From Proteus columbae (GTDB lineage: Bacteria > Pseudomonadota > Gammaproteobacteria > Enterobacterales > Enterobacteriaceae), in the NCBI RefSeq assembly GCF_009914335.1, contig NZ_CP043925.1, positions 3,162,001 to 3,226,000 on the forward strand: a DNA stretch of 64,000 nt. Direction: 5' to 3'. The notes under the pieces are model-generated. The model was given only the letters and a program-made list of their open reading frames with translations. It was not told the origin of the DNA and did not search any database. A program made the translations under genes and the position numbers. Below, piece by piece: positions 38,903 through 49,626 of the stretch. How positions within the stretch are numbered: position 1 is the first letter of the stretch; each line of letters opens with the position of its first letter.

Positions 38903-38978
38903 CTCAACGGGGTGCCTTTTTAGGCTGAGAAAAACTCGTGGAACCTGATCCAGCTAATACTGGCGTAGGGATTTGAGT
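38903..38978 (+). promoter_or_regulatory. TPP riboswitch (THI element)
   Basis: The conserved thiamine pyrophosphate aptamer is clear: CGGGGTGCC at 38908-38916, GGCTGAGA at 38933-38940, GAACCTGATC at 38941-38950 and AATACTGGCGTAGGGA at 38956-38971. The closing stem P1 pairs CTCAA (38904-38908) with TTGAG (38973-38977). It precedes thiB, whose ribosome binding site sits in a downstream hairpin, so TPP binding should reduce translation of the thiamine transporter. Confidence 0.95.
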
Positions 38979-39016
38979 CAGGATGTTGCAATATTCATTG
39001 GTTTGCCATCCTCACT

Positions 39017-39045
39017 CCTCAGATCCTACCTGACTTTTACTGAGG
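39017..39045 (+). promoter_or_regulatory. thiB ribosome-binding-site sequestering hairpin
   Basis: CCTCAG (39017-39022) pairs with CTGAGG (39040-39045), which contains the GAGG ribosome binding site of thiB 9 bases before its GTG. AGTCAGG at 38975-38981, overlapping the 3' side of riboswitch P1, can instead pair with CCTGACT (39029-39035) in the loop. The two foldings would give a ligand-dependent switch. Pairings are seen; switching is inferred. Confidence 0.6.
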
Positions 39046-39053
39046 AACTAAAC

Positions 39054-40067
39054 GTGTTAACTAAATCGCTTCGCTTTACTTTCCTTCTGGGCGCACTGGG
39101 CATTGTAAGTACTTTTTCAACTCAAGCCTTAGCACAAAAACCCACGCTCACTGTTTACACTTATGATTCATTTACCGCAGATTGGGGGCCAGGGCCTGCA
39201 ATAAAAAAAGCGTTTGAACAACAATGTGATTGCGAATTAAAACTTGTTGCCCTTTCTGATGGTGTTTCTCTGCTTAATCGCTTACGTATGGAAGGTGATA
39301 AGAGTAAGGCTGATATTATTTTGGGTTTGGATAACAATCTGATCCACGCAGCAAAAGAAACGGGACTTTTCGCACCAAGTCATATCGATACATCAAAACT
39401 CACCCTACCTGAAAAATGGGCTGATGATACCTTTGTGCCTTATGACTACGGTTATTTTGCTTTTATCTATGATAAAAACCGCATTGCTAATCCCCCAAAA
39501 AGTATGGCTGAACTGCTAAATAGCAAAGAAAAGTGGAAGATTTTGTATCAAGATCCTCGCACCAGCACACCGGGTTTGGGTTTAATGCTATGGATGCAGT
39601 CACTTTACCCTGAAAATACGGCCTCTGAATGGAAAAAATTGTCAGAGAAAACGCTGACAGTGACTAAAGGTTGGAGTGAGTCTTATGGCTTATTCTTAAA
39701 AGGTGAAGGTGATTTTGTGCTTAGTTACACATCATCTCCAGGTTATCACATTTTAGCGGATAAAAAAGATAACTATGCAGCGGCAATTTTCGATGAAGGG
39801 CATTACTTACAAGTCGAAGTCGCGGCAAAATTGAAATCGAGCAAACAACCTGAATTAGCTCAACAATTTATGCAATTTATGCTCACCCCTGCTTTCCAAG
39901 AAACTATTCCTACAACCAATTGGATGTATCCTGTTATTGATATGCCATTACCTGACGTCTATTCCGTGATGCCTAAACCCGAAAAATCATTACAATTCGA
40001 TGCAGATGTTGTCGCAAAAGAGCGCCAAACATGGACTCGTAATTGGCAATCTGCGGTTAGTCGCTAA
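39054..40067 (+). CDS. thiB: Thiamine ABC transporter substrate-binding protein ThiB
   Basis: Periplasmic binding protein that captures thiamine, thiamine phosphate and TPP for import. I start at GTG 39054 (MLTKSLRF), because GAGG lies 9 bases upstream and it gives a proper signal peptide ending at STQALA; an upstream in-frame TTG at 38973 falls inside the riboswitch. The 337-residue product contains YTYDSFTADWGPGPAIKKAF, the N-terminal ThiB motif, and WMYPVIDMPLP near the end. Its stop overlaps the start of thiP by one base (TAATG). Confidence 0.94.
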   Translation: MLTKSLRFTFLLGALGIVSTFSTQALAQKPTLTVYTYDSFTADWGPGPAIKKAFEQQCDCELKLVALSDGVSLLNRLRMEGDKSKADIILGLDNNLIHAAKETGLFAPSHIDTSKLTLPEKWADDTFVPYDYGYFAFIYDKNRIANPPKSMAELLNSKEKWKILYQDPRTSTPGLGLMLWMQSLYPENTASEWKKLSEKTLTVTKGWSESYGLFLKGEGDFVLSYTSSPGYHILADKKDNYAAAIFDEGHYLQVEVAAKLKSSKQPELAQQFMQFMLTPAFQETIPTTNWMYPVIDMPLPDVYSVMPKPEKSLQFDADVVAKERQTWTRNWQSAVSR

Positions 40068-41647
40068 TGGGAAGATGGCTTATCCCGGGGCTATGTGCCT
40101 CGGGTTTACTGCTTATTGTGGCGTTATTGTCATTTGGCGCATTGTGGTTTAACGCACCAAGTGGTGAGCTGACCTCAATTTTTGCTGATGAATATTTATG
40201 GCATGTTGTCCGCTTTACTTTTTGGCAAGCCTTTTTATCTGCGCTGTTTTCGATATTACCTGCTATTTGGCTCGCCAAAGCACTCTATCGACGCCAATTT
40301 AAAGGACGAACACTGTTTTTACGCCTATGTGCCATGAGTCTTGTGTTACCTGTTCTAGTTGCACTTTTTGGTATTTTAACGGTTTATGGCAGAGTGGGAT
40401 GGATTGCTCAAATTTGTGAATGGCTAGGGATCGACTACCAATTTACCCCTTATGGTTTGCAAGGCATTCTATTAGCTCATATTTTTTTCAATATGCCATT
40501 AGCAACCCGAATGCTATTACAAGCACTCGAAAGTATTTCGTCAGAACAACGCCAATTAGCCTCACAGCTTGGCATGAATGGCTGGCAACGTTTTCGTTTT
40601 CTTGAATTTCCCTATTTGTGGCGTCAAATTCTGCCCACGGCATCACTCATTTTTATGCTCTGCTTTGCAAGCTTTGCCACTGTATTGGCATTAGGCGGAG
40701 GTCCTGCGGCAACGACTGTTGAACTCGCGATTTATCAAGCGTTAAGCTATGACTACGATTTACACCGCGCTGCACTGTTAGCGTTGATCCAGCTTTTTTG
40801 TTGTTTAGGTTTAGTACTTATTAGCCAAAAGCTAAAAGGCACCCTTTTTGTGGGAAGCAGTCAAAAGCTACATTGGCGTGATCCCTATGATCCTATCTTT
40901 AGCAAAATAACCGATGGTTTAGTGATCACTCTTGCGATCCTCTTTTTAGTACCGCCAATTCTAGCGGTAATAACGGACGGTCTTAACAGTCAATTTATAC
41001 ATGTCATACAACAACCTGTACTTTGGCAGGCGTTTACTACCTCACTGATTATTGCGGTTGGTGCGGGTATTGTTTGTGTTGTATTAACGATGATGTTGCT
41101 ATGGAGTAGCCGAGAACTTCGCTTACGGCACTTTAAAAAAGCAGGACAAGCCATGGAAATGAGTGGTTTGATTATTCTGGCGATGCCGGGGATTGTGTTG
41201 GCAACAGGCTTTTTTCTTCTATTCAACAATACGATTGGATTACCCGAATCACCGTATGTTTTAGTCATTTTAACCAACGCATTAATTGCTATTCCGTATG
41301 CATTAAAAGTACTTGAAAATCCAATGAATGACATCGCTTCGCGTTATGGTCTTTTGTGTCAGTCGCTCAATTTACAAGGTATAAATCGACTCCGTTGGAT
41401 AGAATTACGCGCATTAAAAAAACCAATTTCACAAGCCCTTGCTTTTGCTTGTGTGATTTCTATTGGGGATTTCGGTATTGTGGCTCTTTTTGGTAATGAA
41501 ACCTTTAGAACCTTACCTTTCTATCTTTATCAGCAAATTGGCGCTTATCACACTCAAGATGGTGCCGTGACCGCCATGATCTTATTGCTACTTTGCTTCA
41601 CTCTTTTTAGCTTAATAGAACGATTGGCAGGAAAATCTCATGATTAA
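40067..41647 (+). CDS. thiP: Thiamine ABC transporter permease ThiP
   Basis: Inner-membrane permease of the thiamine transporter, made of two fused BinDCT-type halves with about twelve membrane helices in 526 residues. The EAA-like loops that contact the ATPase are visible as [20 protein letters not shown] in the first half and the [18 protein letters not shown] segment in the second. Starts at the overlapping TAATG after thiB and overlaps thiQ by 8 bases, so the three genes are tightly coupled. Confidence 0.95.
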   Translation: MGRWLIPGLCASGLLLIVALLSFGALWFNAPSGELTSIFADEYLWHVVRFTFWQAFLSALFSILPAIWLAKALYRRQFKGRTLFLRLCAMSLVLPVLVALFGILTVYGRVGWIAQICEWLGIDYQFTPYGLQGILLAHIFFNMPLATRMLLQALESISSEQRQLASQLGMNGWQRFRFLEFPYLWRQILPTASLIFMLCFASFATVLALGGGPAATTVELAIYQALSYDYDLHRAALLALIQLFCCLGLVLISQKLKGTLFVGSSQKLHWRDPYDPIFSKITDGLVITLAILFLVPPILAVITDGLNSQFIHVIQQPVLWQAFTTSLIIAVGAGIVCVVLTMMLLWSSRELRLRHFKKAGQAMEMSGLIILAMPGIVLATGFFLLFNNTIGLPESPYVLVILTNALIAIPYALKVLENPMNDIASRYGLLCQSLNLQGINRLRWIELRALKKPISQALAFACVISIGDFGIVALFGNETFRTLPFYLYQQIGAYHTQDGAVTAMILLLLCFTLFSLIERLAGKSHD

Positions 41648-42341
41648 ATTAGAGCACCTTGCTTACACCTATGAACACCAACATCTCTTATTTAATTTAA
41701 CCGTTAATACGGGAGAGCGTATCGCTGTGTTAGGTCCCAGTGGCGCTGGAAAAAGCACATTACTCAGTTTAATTGCGGGTTTTTTACCGTCAGAAAAAGG
41801 AAGCCTTTTTCTCAATGGTGAAAACCATACTAAAACAGTCCCTGCTAAACGTCCTATCTCCATGTTATTTCAAGATAATAACTTATTTCCACATTTAACT
41901 GTCAGACAGAATATTGGTTTAGGGTTAAATCCCAGTTTAAAACTGACTGATGCGCAAAAAGTACTATTAGAAGATCGCGCTAAACAAGTGGCTCTCAGTG
42001 AATATCTTGAACGCTTACCATCCCAATTATCAGGTGGCCAGCGCCAACGTGTCGCAATTGCGCGCTGCTTGGTACGTGAACAACCGATTTTATTACTCGA
42101 TGAGCCTTTTTCTGCATTAGATCCCGCTTTACGCATTGAAATGCTGGCACTACTTGAGCAACTTTGTGATGAGAAAGCGTTAACCTTATTGATGGTTTCG
42201 CATAGTTTAGAAGATGCTGCAAAAATCGCCTCAAGAGCGATTGTGATTGATAACGGTATGATTGTGTATGATGGAAATACACAATCACTAATAAATGGTG
42301 AAGTGGATCAATCACTTATTTTAGGTATTCCGTTTAATTAA
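41640..42341 (+). CDS. thiQ: Thiamine ABC transporter ATP-binding protein ThiQ
   Basis: Cytoplasmic ATPase that powers ThiBP, 233 residues. Walker [10 protein letters not shown] is at about 33-41, the ABC signature [15 protein letters not shown] at about 126-140, and Walker [14 protein letters not shown] follows. The Q-loop appears in [12 protein letters not shown]. It overlaps thiP by 8 bases and is the last gene of the riboswitch-controlled thiBPQ operon. No strong terminator was found before polB. Confidence 0.96.
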   Translation: MIKLEHLAYTYEHQHLLFNLTVNTGERIAVLGPSGAGKSTLLSLIAGFLPSEKGSLFLNGENHTKTVPAKRPISMLFQDNNLFPHLTVRQNIGLGLNPSLKLTDAQKVLLEDRAKQVALSEYLERLPSQLSGGQRQRVAIARCLVREQPILLLDEPFSALDPALRIEMLALLEQLCDEKALTLLMVSHSLEDAAKIASRAIVIDNGMIVYDGNTQSLINGEVDQSLILGIPFN

Positions 42342-42355
42342 TCTCAGCCAAAATT

Positions 42356-42377
42356 AACTGTATAAATAACCACTATA
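42356..42377 (+). promoter_or_regulatory. Degenerate LexA-box candidate upstream of polB
   Basis: CTGTATAAATAACCACTA begins at 42358. The left half CTGT is intact but the right half is not ACAG at the N8 spacing. As I remember it, the E. coli polB SOS box reads CTGTATAAAACCACAG, so this looks like the same site with a 2-base insertion and right-half decay. Weak evidence. Confidence 0.3.
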
Positions 42378-42429
42378 TTGACTATAATAAACACATATTT
42401 AGTGAATTATTTGTGTTTATTGGGTGCTC

Positions 42430-44784
42430 ATGATTGGTCATACGGAACAAGGTTTTATTCTTACTCGCCACTGGAGCGACACACCAAAAGGTATTGTCGT
42501 CTCTTATTGGCTGGCGACAGATCATGGTCCGCATAAAGTGACTGTTCCTATGCAACGTGCTATCGGTTTTGTTGCCCGTCAACATGAAACTGTTTTACGC
42601 TCACTCGTTAATAAAAATCCTGATATTGAAATTCGCCCTCTCGAGTTAAAAGATTTCGAAAGACAGCCCGTTTTCGGTGTTTATTGCAAACAATACCGCC
42701 AACTTGTTCAACTTGAGCAACAACTTAAAGAGCATCACATCCGACTTTATGAAGCAGATATCCGCCCACATGAACGTTATATGATGGAGCGCTTTATCAC
42801 CGCACCAGTCTGGTTTCGTTATCAACAAAATAATATTGCTACATTAAAACCCGCTCCTGATTATCGCCCAACGCTTCGAACCGTGTCTTTGGATATTGAA
42901 ACCAGTGAGTTTGGTGAACTTTACTCCATTGGACTTGCAGGTTGTGGCGATAATGTGGTGTTTATGCTTACTGATGAGTTGCCCGTAGAGTGTGAAAACC
43001 AGCAACCTCAAGGCTATCGTTTATGTTATGTCAGTAGCCGATTACGTTTAATTGAAAAGTTAAATGAATGGATACAACACTATGATCCCGATGCCATTAT
43101 TGGTTGGAATTTAATTCAATTCGATCTACGTATTTTGTACACACATGCCCAACGATATGGCGTCAGTTTATTATTAGGTCGTCAAAATAGCCCGTTAGAA
43201 TGGCGTGAGCATGGATTTAAAAAAGGACATTTTTTTGCATCGGCTCAAGGTCGTTTAATTATCGATGGCATTGAAGCATTGAAAATGGCGACGTGGAATT
43301 TTCCCTCTTTTAGCCTCGAATCGGTTGCTCAAACACTGTTAGGTGAAGGTAAAGCCATCGATACACCTTATGCCAGAATGGATGAAATTAATCGGCGCTT
43401 TAAAGAAGATAAACCTGCACTGGCTTATTATAATTGGCAAGATTGTGTCTTAGTGAACCGTATCTTTGATACGACATCTCTTATGGCATTCTTATTAGAA
43501 AGAGCCTGTGTTACAGGGCTTTCAGTTGATAGAAGCGGTGGCTCTGTCGCGGCTTTTACTCACCTCTACTTACCCTCAATGCATCGCATTGGATATGTCG
43601 CGCCTAATCAAGGTGAAAAACCTGAAGAGCATAGCCCCGGTGGCTTTGTGATGGATTCTGCTCCCGGCTTATATGATTCTGTTGTTGTGCTTGATTACAA
43701 AAGCCTTTATCCCTCTATTATTCGTACTTTTTTAATCGATCCAGTAGGAATGATTGAAGGAATGCACCAACCTGACGAAAACTTTTCTATTTCTGGATTT
43801 CGCCAAGCACGATTTTCACGAGAACGGCACTGTTTACCCGCTATTGTGTCGCAAATTTGGCATGAAAGAGATAATGCCAAATTACATAAAAATACCCCGC
43901 TCTCTCAAGCGCTCAAAATCATTATGAATGCTTTTTATGGTGTTTTAGGCTCTGTGGGTTGTCGCTTTTTTGATCCTCGTTTAGCGTCTTCCATTACGCT
44001 ACGAGGTCATGAAATTATGAAAAAAACACGAGAATTAATTGAGGCCAAAGGTTATCAAGTTATTTATGGCGATACGGATTCAACCTTTGTTTGGCTGAAA
44101 TCACCTCACACAGAACAACAAGCACAACAGATTGGGTATCAATTAGTACAAGAGGTAAATCAATGGTGGAAAACACATCTCTTTGAAAACTACCAACTAG
44201 ATTGCAAATTAGAACTAGAATACGAAACCCATTATCGCCGCTTTTTAATGCCCACTATCCGAGGTATGGAAACGGGTAGCAAGAAACGCTACGCCGGACT
44301 CAGCAATGATAAAATGGTATTTAAAGGATTAGAAACCGTCAGAACAGATTGGACTCCCCTTGCTCAAAAATTTCAACAAGAGCTTTATACACGCATTTTT
44401 CATCAGCAACCTTATCAGCAGTTTATTCGTGATTATGTTGCGGATACGCTTGCGGGAAAATATGATGAGAGATTAGTGTATCGTAAACGGTTACGTAGAA
44501 AATTATCAGAATATCAGCACCACGTCCCCCCTCATGTCAAAGCAGCACGTAAGGCTGATGAATATAATTTATCCCAAAATAGACCGCAACAATATCAGCA
44601 AGGCGGTTGGATTAGTTATATAATTACCCTCTTGGGGCCTGAGCCATTAGAGCACATTACCACTGCACCTGATTATGAGCACTATATCAATAAGCAATTA
44701 ATGCCTATTGCAGATGCAATCCTACCTTTTATACAAGATGATTTTTCAACCTTGTTAAATGGGCAAATGACACTCTCATTTTAA
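42430..44784 (+). CDS. polB: DNA polymerase II
   Basis: Family B DNA polymerase with 3'-5' proofreading, used in replication restart and lesion bypass and SOS-inducible in E. coli. The exonuclease domain shows [16 protein letters not shown] (Exo I), [11 protein letters not shown] (Exo II) and the later YNWQDCVLV motif (Exo III). The polymerase domain has [13 protein letters not shown] (motif A), [13 protein letters not shown] (motif B) and [10 protein letters not shown] (motif C). I prefer ATG 42430, giving 784 residues, over an in-frame GTG two codons upstream. It is followed by rapA, as in E. coli. Confidence 0.96.
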   Translation: MIGHTEQGFILTRHWSDTPKGIVVSYWLATDHGPHKVTVPMQRAIGFVARQHETVLRSLVNKNPDIEIRPLELKDFERQPVFGVYCKQYRQLVQLEQQLKEHHIRLYEADIRPHERYMMERFITAPVWFRYQQNNIATLKPAPDYRPTLRTVSLDIETSEFGELYSIGLAGCGDNVVFMLTDELPVECENQQPQGYRLCYVSSRLRLIEKLNEWIQHYDPDAIIGWNLIQFDLRILYTHAQRYGVSLLLGRQNSPLEWREHGFKKGHFFASAQGRLIIDGIEALKMATWNFPSFSLESVAQTLLGEGKAIDTPYARMDEINRRFKEDKPALAYYNWQDCVLVNRIFDTTSLMAFLLERACVTGLSVDRSGGSVAAFTHLYLPSMHRIGYVAPNQGEKPEEHSPGGFVMDSAPGLYDSVVVLDYKSLYPSIIRTFLIDPVGMIEGMHQPDENFSISGFRQARFSRERHCLPAIVSQIWHERDNAKLHKNTPLSQALKIIMNAFYGVLGSVGCRFFDPRLASSITLRGHEIMKKTRELIEAKGYQVIYGDTDSTFVWLKSPHTEQQAQQIGYQLVQEVNQWWKTHLFENYQLDCKLELEYETHYRRFLMPTIRGMETGSKKRYAGLSNDKMVFKGLETVRTDWTPLAQKFQQELYTRIFHQQPYQQFIRDYVADTLAGKYDERLVYRKRLRRKLSEYQHHVPPHVKAARKADEYNLSQNRPQQYQQGGWISYIITLLGPEPLEHITTAPDYEHYINKQLMPIADAILPFIQDDFSTLLNGQMTLSF

Positions 44785-44969
44785 GTTGTGTCATTTTGCA
44801 GGTGACGGTTTGCTTTGCATCTATTAACATAACGCCCCTTTGGTGATAATTAGCTTTTCTTTGTTCAAGGAACAAGCACTTTTTATCCCGCAGATTTTAA
44901 TGACAACACCGCAATACTGCATTCATTAATAATTCCTAAATTATATATTTGAGAGCTGAGTTTATATAT

Positions 44970-47873
44970 ATGCCTTTTACTCTTGGTCAACGTTGGATTA
45001 GCGATACTGAAAGCGAGCTTGGACTGGGTACTGTTGTGGCAATTGATGCCCGCATGGTTACCTTACTTTTTCCTGCCTGTGGCGAAAACCGCCTTTACTC
45101 CCGTCATGATGCACCAATAACGCGGGTGATGTTCAATGCAGGGGATACTGTCACCAGTCACGAAGGCTGGAAACTCGCCATCGATAACGTTGTAGAAGAT
45201 AACGGCCTACTTATCTATCAGGGTGTACGTTTAGACACTGAAGAGCCTGCACAATTACGTGAAGTGTTCTTAGATAACAAACTCACTTTTAATAAACCTC
45301 AAGATCGCCTTTTTGCAGGTCAAATCGACCGTATGGATCGCTTTGCATTACGCTACCGCGCTCGTAAGTTTATGAGCGAGCAGTTTAAGCAAGCACAAAG
45401 TGGTTTACGTGGTATCCGCGCAAGCCTTATTCCTCATCAGCTTTATATCGCCAATGAAGTGGGTAAACGTCATAACCCCCGCGTATTATTAGCTGATGAA
45501 GTGGGTTTAGGTAAAACAATTGAAGCTGGTATGATTATCCATCAACAATTAATGGATGGTCGTGCTGAGCGCGTGTTGATTATTGTGCCTGAAAGCTTAC
45601 AACATCAGTGGTTAGTTGAAATGTTACGCCGTTTCAACCTCCGTTTCTCACTGTTTGATGATAGCCGTTATAGCGAATCTTTATTAGATAGCGATAATCC
45701 ATTTGAAACAGAACAGATGATCATCTGCTCTTTAGATTTTGTGCGTAAAAACAAACAACGTTTTGAACACTTGGTTGAAGCAACATGGGATATGTTAGTT
45801 GTCGATGAAGCTCATCACCTTGTTTGGAGTGAAGATGCTCCAAGCCGTGAATATCAAGTAATTGAAGAATTAGCTGAATCTATTCCTTCGGTATTGCTAT
45901 TAACCGCAACCCCTGAGCAATTAGGTCAAGAAAGCCACTTTGCCCGTTTACGTCTGCTTGATCCAAGCCGTTTCCATGACTACAACGAATTTATTAATGA
46001 GCAACAAAAATATCGCCCTGTTGCTGATGCTGTCACTATTTTGCTATCAGAAGATGATTTAAATACCGAACAACAAAATATCATCAGTGAAATGATCAGC
46101 GAGCAAGATGTTGAGCCATTACTGAAAGCGGCAAATACCCAAGGTGAAGAACGTACTAAATCTCGCCAAGAACTTATCCATATGCTAATGGACAGACACG
46201 GAACAGGTCGTTTGCTATTCCGTAACACTCGTTCTGGCGTTAAAGGTTTCCCGAATCGCTTACTTCACGCGATAAAAATGCCACTGCCAACACAATATCA
46301 AACCGCAATTAAAGTGGCTGAAATTATGGCGGCGAAAAAGAGCCTCGAAGTTCGTGCAAAAGAGATGCTTTACCCTGAACGTATTTACCAAGAATTCGAA
46401 GGTGAAAACGCAACATGGTGGAACTTTGACCCTCGTGTTGAATGGTTACTGGGTTTCTTAACTGCAAATCGTAATGAAAAAGTACTGGTAATTTGTGCTC
46501 AAGCAGCAACCGCACTGCAATTAGAACAAGTTTTACGTGAGCGTGAAGGTATTCGCGCGGCAGTCTTCCACGAAGGTATGTCATTACTTGAACGCGACCG
46601 TGCAGCTGCTTATTTCGCGTCTGAAGAAGAAGGCGCACAAGTTCTACTATGTTCAGAAATCGGCTCTGAAGGACGTAACTTCCAGTTTGCTAATCAACTA
46701 GTTATGTTTGATCTGCCATTTAACCCTGATTTACTAGAACAACGTATTGGTCGTCTCGATCGAATTGGTCAAAATCGCGACATTGATATTAGCATTCCTT
46801 ATCTTGAAGGTACGGCTCAATCCGTATTATTGCGTTGGTATCACGAAGGCTTAGATGCCTTTGAGCATACTTGTCCAACAGGTCGTACTATTTATGACAG
46901 CAAATATGATGCTCTCGTCAATTACCTTGCGCAACCTAATGAATTAGCGGACTTTGACGAGTTTATCGCTGCTTGTCGTAAACAGCATGATGAAATGAAG
47001 CTCAAACTTGAGCAAGGCCGCGACCGCCTATTAGAAATGCATTCTAACGGTGGTGAAGTTGGCGTTGAATTAGCGGGTGAGATTGCAGCGCAAGATAACG
47101 ATCCTGAGTTAGTGAACTTTGCACTGAACTTGTTTGATATCGTCGGTATTAATCAAGAAGATCGCAGTGATAGCTTAATTATTTTAACGCCATCCGATCA
47201 TATGTTAGTGCCTGATTTCCCAGGATTACCGCAAGATGGTTGCACCATCACATTTGATAGAGAGCAAGCATTATCTCGTGAAGATACCCAATTTATTAGT
47301 TGGGAACACCCAATTATCCGTAATGGCTTAGATTTAATTTTATCTGGCGATACAGGAAGTTGTGCCGTTTCTTTATTAAAAAATAAAGCATTGCCAGTGG
47401 GAACGCTGTTAGTAGAACTGATTTATGTGGTCGAAGCGCAAGCACCTAAACATCTTCACTTAAGTCGTTTCTTACCTGCAACACCAGTTCGCTTATTACT
47501 TGATCTGAAAGGTAATAATCTTGCATCTCAAGTTGAGTTTGAAAGCTTTAACCGCCAATTAAATGCAGTTAATCGTCATACTTCGAGCAAACTGGTCAAT
47601 GCGGTACAAAGTGAAGTCCACCATGTACTTAAAGCCTCTGAACCGTTAATGGAAGTTGAAGCGAAAGGACTTATCCAAAAAGCGAAAGAAGAAGCGGATC
47701 GCGTGCTGACTCATGAATTGTCGCGCTTAGAAGCTTTACGTGCGGTAAACCCAAATATTCGTGATGATGAAGTCGAAGCAATTGAAAATGAACGTGCTCA
47801 TATTCTTAACCATTTAGATGAAGCAACGTGGCGTTTAGATTCAATTCGCCTCATTGTTGTTACCCACCAATAA
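44970..47873 (+). CDS. rapA: RNA polymerase-associated ATPase RapA
   Basis: SWI2/SNF2-family ATPase that binds core RNA polymerase and promotes its recycling after transcription. ATG 44970 (MPFTLGQRW) gives 967 residues against 968 in E. coli; a TTG seven codons upstream is less likely. Two N-terminal Tudor-like domains (about 1-110) precede the helicase core. This has Walker [20 protein letters not shown] box [17 protein letters not shown] and [11 protein letters not shown] motifs. Spacer and C-terminal RapA domains follow. Order polB-rapA-rluA is as in E. coli. Confidence 0.97.
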   Translation: MPFTLGQRWISDTESELGLGTVVAIDARMVTLLFPACGENRLYSRHDAPITRVMFNAGDTVTSHEGWKLAIDNVVEDNGLLIYQGVRLDTEEPAQLREVFLDNKLTFNKPQDRLFAGQIDRMDRFALRYRARKFMSEQFKQAQSGLRGIRASLIPHQLYIANEVGKRHNPRVLLADEVGLGKTIEAGMIIHQQLMDGRAERVLIIVPESLQHQWLVEMLRRFNLRFSLFDDSRYSESLLDSDNPFETEQMIICSLDFVRKNKQRFEHLVEATWDMLVVDEAHHLVWSEDAPSREYQVIEELAESIPSVLLLTATPEQLGQESHFARLRLLDPSRFHDYNEFINEQQKYRPVADAVTILLSEDDLNTEQQNIISEMISEQDVEPLLKAANTQGEERTKSRQELIHMLMDRHGTGRLLFRNTRSGVKGFPNRLLHAIKMPLPTQYQTAIKVAEIMAAKKSLEVRAKEMLYPERIYQEFEGENATWWNFDPRVEWLLGFLTANRNEKVLVICAQAATALQLEQVLREREGIRAAVFHEGMSLLERDRAAAYFASEEEGAQVLLCSEIGSEGRNFQFANQLVMFDLPFNPDLLEQRIGRLDRIGQNRDIDISIPYLEGTAQSVLLRWYHEGLDAFEHTCPTGRTIYDSKYDALVNYLAQPNELADFDEFIAACRKQHDEMKLKLEQGRDRLLEMHSNGGEVGVELAGEIAAQDNDPELVNFALNLFDIVGINQEDRSDSLIILTPSDHMLVPDFPGLPQDGCTITFDREQALSREDTQFISWEHPIIRNGLDLILSGDTGSCAVSLLKNKALPVGTLLVELIYVVEAQAPKHLHLSRFLPATPVRLLLDLKGNNLASQVEFESFNRQLNAVNRHTSSKLVNAVQSEVHHVLKASEPLMEVEAKGLIQKAKEEADRVLTHELSRLEALRAVNPNIRDDEVEAIENERAHILNHLDEATWRLDSIRLIVVTHQ

Positions 47874-47928
47874 TCACCGTTAAAGCGGGGAGTATTTTAC
47901 TCCCCGTTGTTTTGATGAGATATCCACC

Positions 47929-48582
47929 ATGATGGAAGTGTATAACCCGCCGACAGATCCTTGGTTACATGTTTTATATCAAGATGAGCATATTATTGCC
48001 GTCAATAAACCCAGCGGATTACTGTCAGTACCGGGCAAAGCGCCAGAACATAACGACAGTATTATGTCGCGCATTAAAGCTGAATTTCCTAATGCTGAAT
48101 GTGTGCATCGCCTTGATATGGCAACCAGTGGCGTTATTGTTGTTGCACTAAATAAAGAAGCAGAGCGTGAACTAAAGCGTCAATTTCGTGAACGTGAACC
48201 CAAAAAAACCTATATCGCACGCGTTTGGGGACATATCGAAAAAGAAGAGGGATTGGTTGATTTACCTTTGATTTGTGATTGGCCTAATCGGCCAAAACAA
48301 AAAGTCTGTCATGAAACAGGGAAAGCGGCGCAAACTTTTTATGAAGTGTTGGAATATGAAGAGAATGCGACAAGAGTGAAACTCTCACCAATTACTGGGC
48401 GTTCACATCAATTGCGGGTACATATGCTAGCGTTGGGGCATCCAATTCTTGGGGATCGCTTTTATGCACACCCACAGGCAAGAGCGATGGCGCCTCGCCT
48501 GCAGTTACATGCTCAGGAATTATTTATTACGCATCCTGCTTTTCGATCCCCGATACATTTTGAATGCCTTGCCGATTTTTAA
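47929..48582 (+). CDS. rluA: Dual-specificity pseudouridine synthase RluA
   Basis: Makes pseudouridine at 746 of 23S rRNA and at 32 of several tRNAs. It has 217 residues. The catalytic motif VHRLDMATSGVIVVAL contains D63. The NKPSGLLSVPG N-terminal motif and ITGRSHQLRVHMLALGHPILGDRFY are the typical RluA family blocks. Two adjacent ATG codons open the gene. It follows rapA by 55 bases. On its 3' side a small minus-strand ORF ends only 4 bases away. Confidence 0.96.
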   Translation: MMEVYNPPTDPWLHVLYQDEHIIAVNKPSGLLSVPGKAPEHNDSIMSRIKAEFPNAECVHRLDMATSGVIVVALNKEAERELKRQFREREPKKTYIARVWGHIEKEEGLVDLPLICDWPNRPKQKVCHETGKAAQTFYEVLEYEENATRVKLSPITGRSHQLRVHMLALGHPILGDRFYAHPQARAMAPRLQLHAQELFITHPAFRSPIHFECLADF

Positions 48583-48586
48583 TGTC

Positions 48587-48679
48587 TTATGACACTAAAA
48601 CAGTCACTGAACTCAATGAAGCAAGGAGCAGGCAAAGCGCTAATCCCATAACCCCAACAAGAACACGGACGTTTGACAT
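48587..48679 (-). CDS. Candidate 30-residue membrane microprotein
   Basis: An ORF too short for usual gene callers. It encodes 30 residues beginning MSNVRVLVGVMGLALCLLLA, with one continuous hydrophobic helix at about residues 4-22 and a polar Ser/Thr/Val tail; there is no C-terminal charge. A strong ribosome binding site (AAAAAAGGAAC) lies 7 bases before the ATG, which argues for translation. It lies in the gap after rluA (4 bases between stops) and 146 bases beyond the end of djlA on the same strand. Upstream there is an 8-bp inverted repeat at 48741-48748/48781-48788 near a possible promoter. I do not recognise the peptide; a single-span regulatory or toxin-like membrane peptide is possible. 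Confidence 0.5.
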   Translation of the reverse strand: MSNVRVLVGVMGLALCLLLASLSSVTVLVS

Positions 48680-48740
48680 GGATATAGTTCCTTTTTTAAG
48701 AGAAGAGAGAATGAAATAATTAAATTTCACTTATATTTTA

Positions 48741-48788
48741 CCGTGATAAATAATAAACTCAACTCAGTCTAAGTTATCTCTATCACGG
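48741..48788. promoter_or_regulatory. Inverted repeat upstream of the microprotein ORF
   Basis: CCGTGATA at 48741-48748 is repeated inverted as TATCACGG at 48781-48788, 32 bases apart, between djlA and the 30-residue ORF. It could be the stem of the djlA transcript end or an operator pair. The function is unknown. Confidence 0.35.
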
Positions 48789-48825
48789 AATAATTCTCTC
48801 TTTTCTCATCTTCTTTTACAAGATG

Positions 48826-49626
48826 TTAACGAAATCCTTTTTCTTTTTTAATCAAATCATAAGCAACTTGTATAGACTGTGCTTTTTGTTTTGCAATTTC
48901 CATCATTTCTGGCGGTAAACCTTTCGCTACAAGTTTATCCGGATGATGTTCTCCCATCAATTTTCTATAAGCTCTTTTTATGGTTTTAACATCATCATTC
49001 TCATCGACGCCAAGTACCTTACACGCATCAGAGAGCGTTGGGCCTTGAGGTTGGGGCTGATAACCCTGTCCATTTTGATAATGAAAATTCTGACCAGCCT
49101 GCATCATTGCTAATATATGTTCAAAATGCGCACGAGAAAAACCTAGCTCATCGATAATGATAAACAACATTTTTCTTTCATTTGGATGCAGTTGACCATC
49201 TGCAAAAGCAGCTTGTAATTGGATTTCCAGAAACATCTGAAGTAAGTCACGGCGCCCAACACAAATTTGCCGAACACGTTGCAATGTGGCTCTTAATGGA
49301 AAATCGGATGATTTACCTTCTCTAAAAGCTTGTTGCGCGGCTTGGCGACCAACACCATGCAGATTCATGCGATCCATTAATTCGCTGGCAAGAGAGATAT
49401 CGGTTTGAGTCACTCGCCCTTTTGATTTTGTCAGATGGCCTAAAACTTGAAAGGTTGCAGCAAAGAAAAAAGCTTGTCTATCACGCGTATAGCGCCCACC
49501 ACTTCCTAATTTACTTCGTTGCATGTCATAGAGGTGCCCAAGAAAAACACCAATAACAATGCCCCAAAAGCCTATTCCTGCAAAACTACCAATGGTAAGG
49601 CCTAATAATTTTCCCCAATAGCGCAT
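48826..49626 (-). CDS. djlA: Membrane-anchored co-chaperone DjlA
   Basis: DnaK co-chaperone anchored in the inner membrane, linked in E. coli to activation of the Rcs envelope stress response. It has 266 residues. An N-terminal membrane helix (about 7-31) with Gly-rich face supports dimerization. The TerB-like central domain spans about 50-180, and a C-terminal J domain spans about 200-266, with the HPD tripeptide in [12 protein letters not shown]. The Gln/Pro/Tyr linker is at about 183-196. Divergent from lptD, as in E. coli. Confidence 0.96.
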   Translation of the reverse strand: MRYWGKLLGLTIGSFAGIGFWGIVIGVFLGHLYDMQRSKLGSGGRYTRDRQAFFFAATFQVLGHLTKSKGRVTQTDISLASELMDRMNLHGVGRQAAQQAFREGKSSDFPLRATLQRVRQICVGRRDLLQMFLEIQLQAAFADGQLHPNERKMLFIIIDELGFSRAHFEHILAMMQAGQNFHYQNGQGYQPQPQGPTLSDACKVLGVDENDDVKTIKRAYRKLMGEHHPDKLVAKGLPPEMMEIAKQKAQSIQVAYDLIKKEKGFR

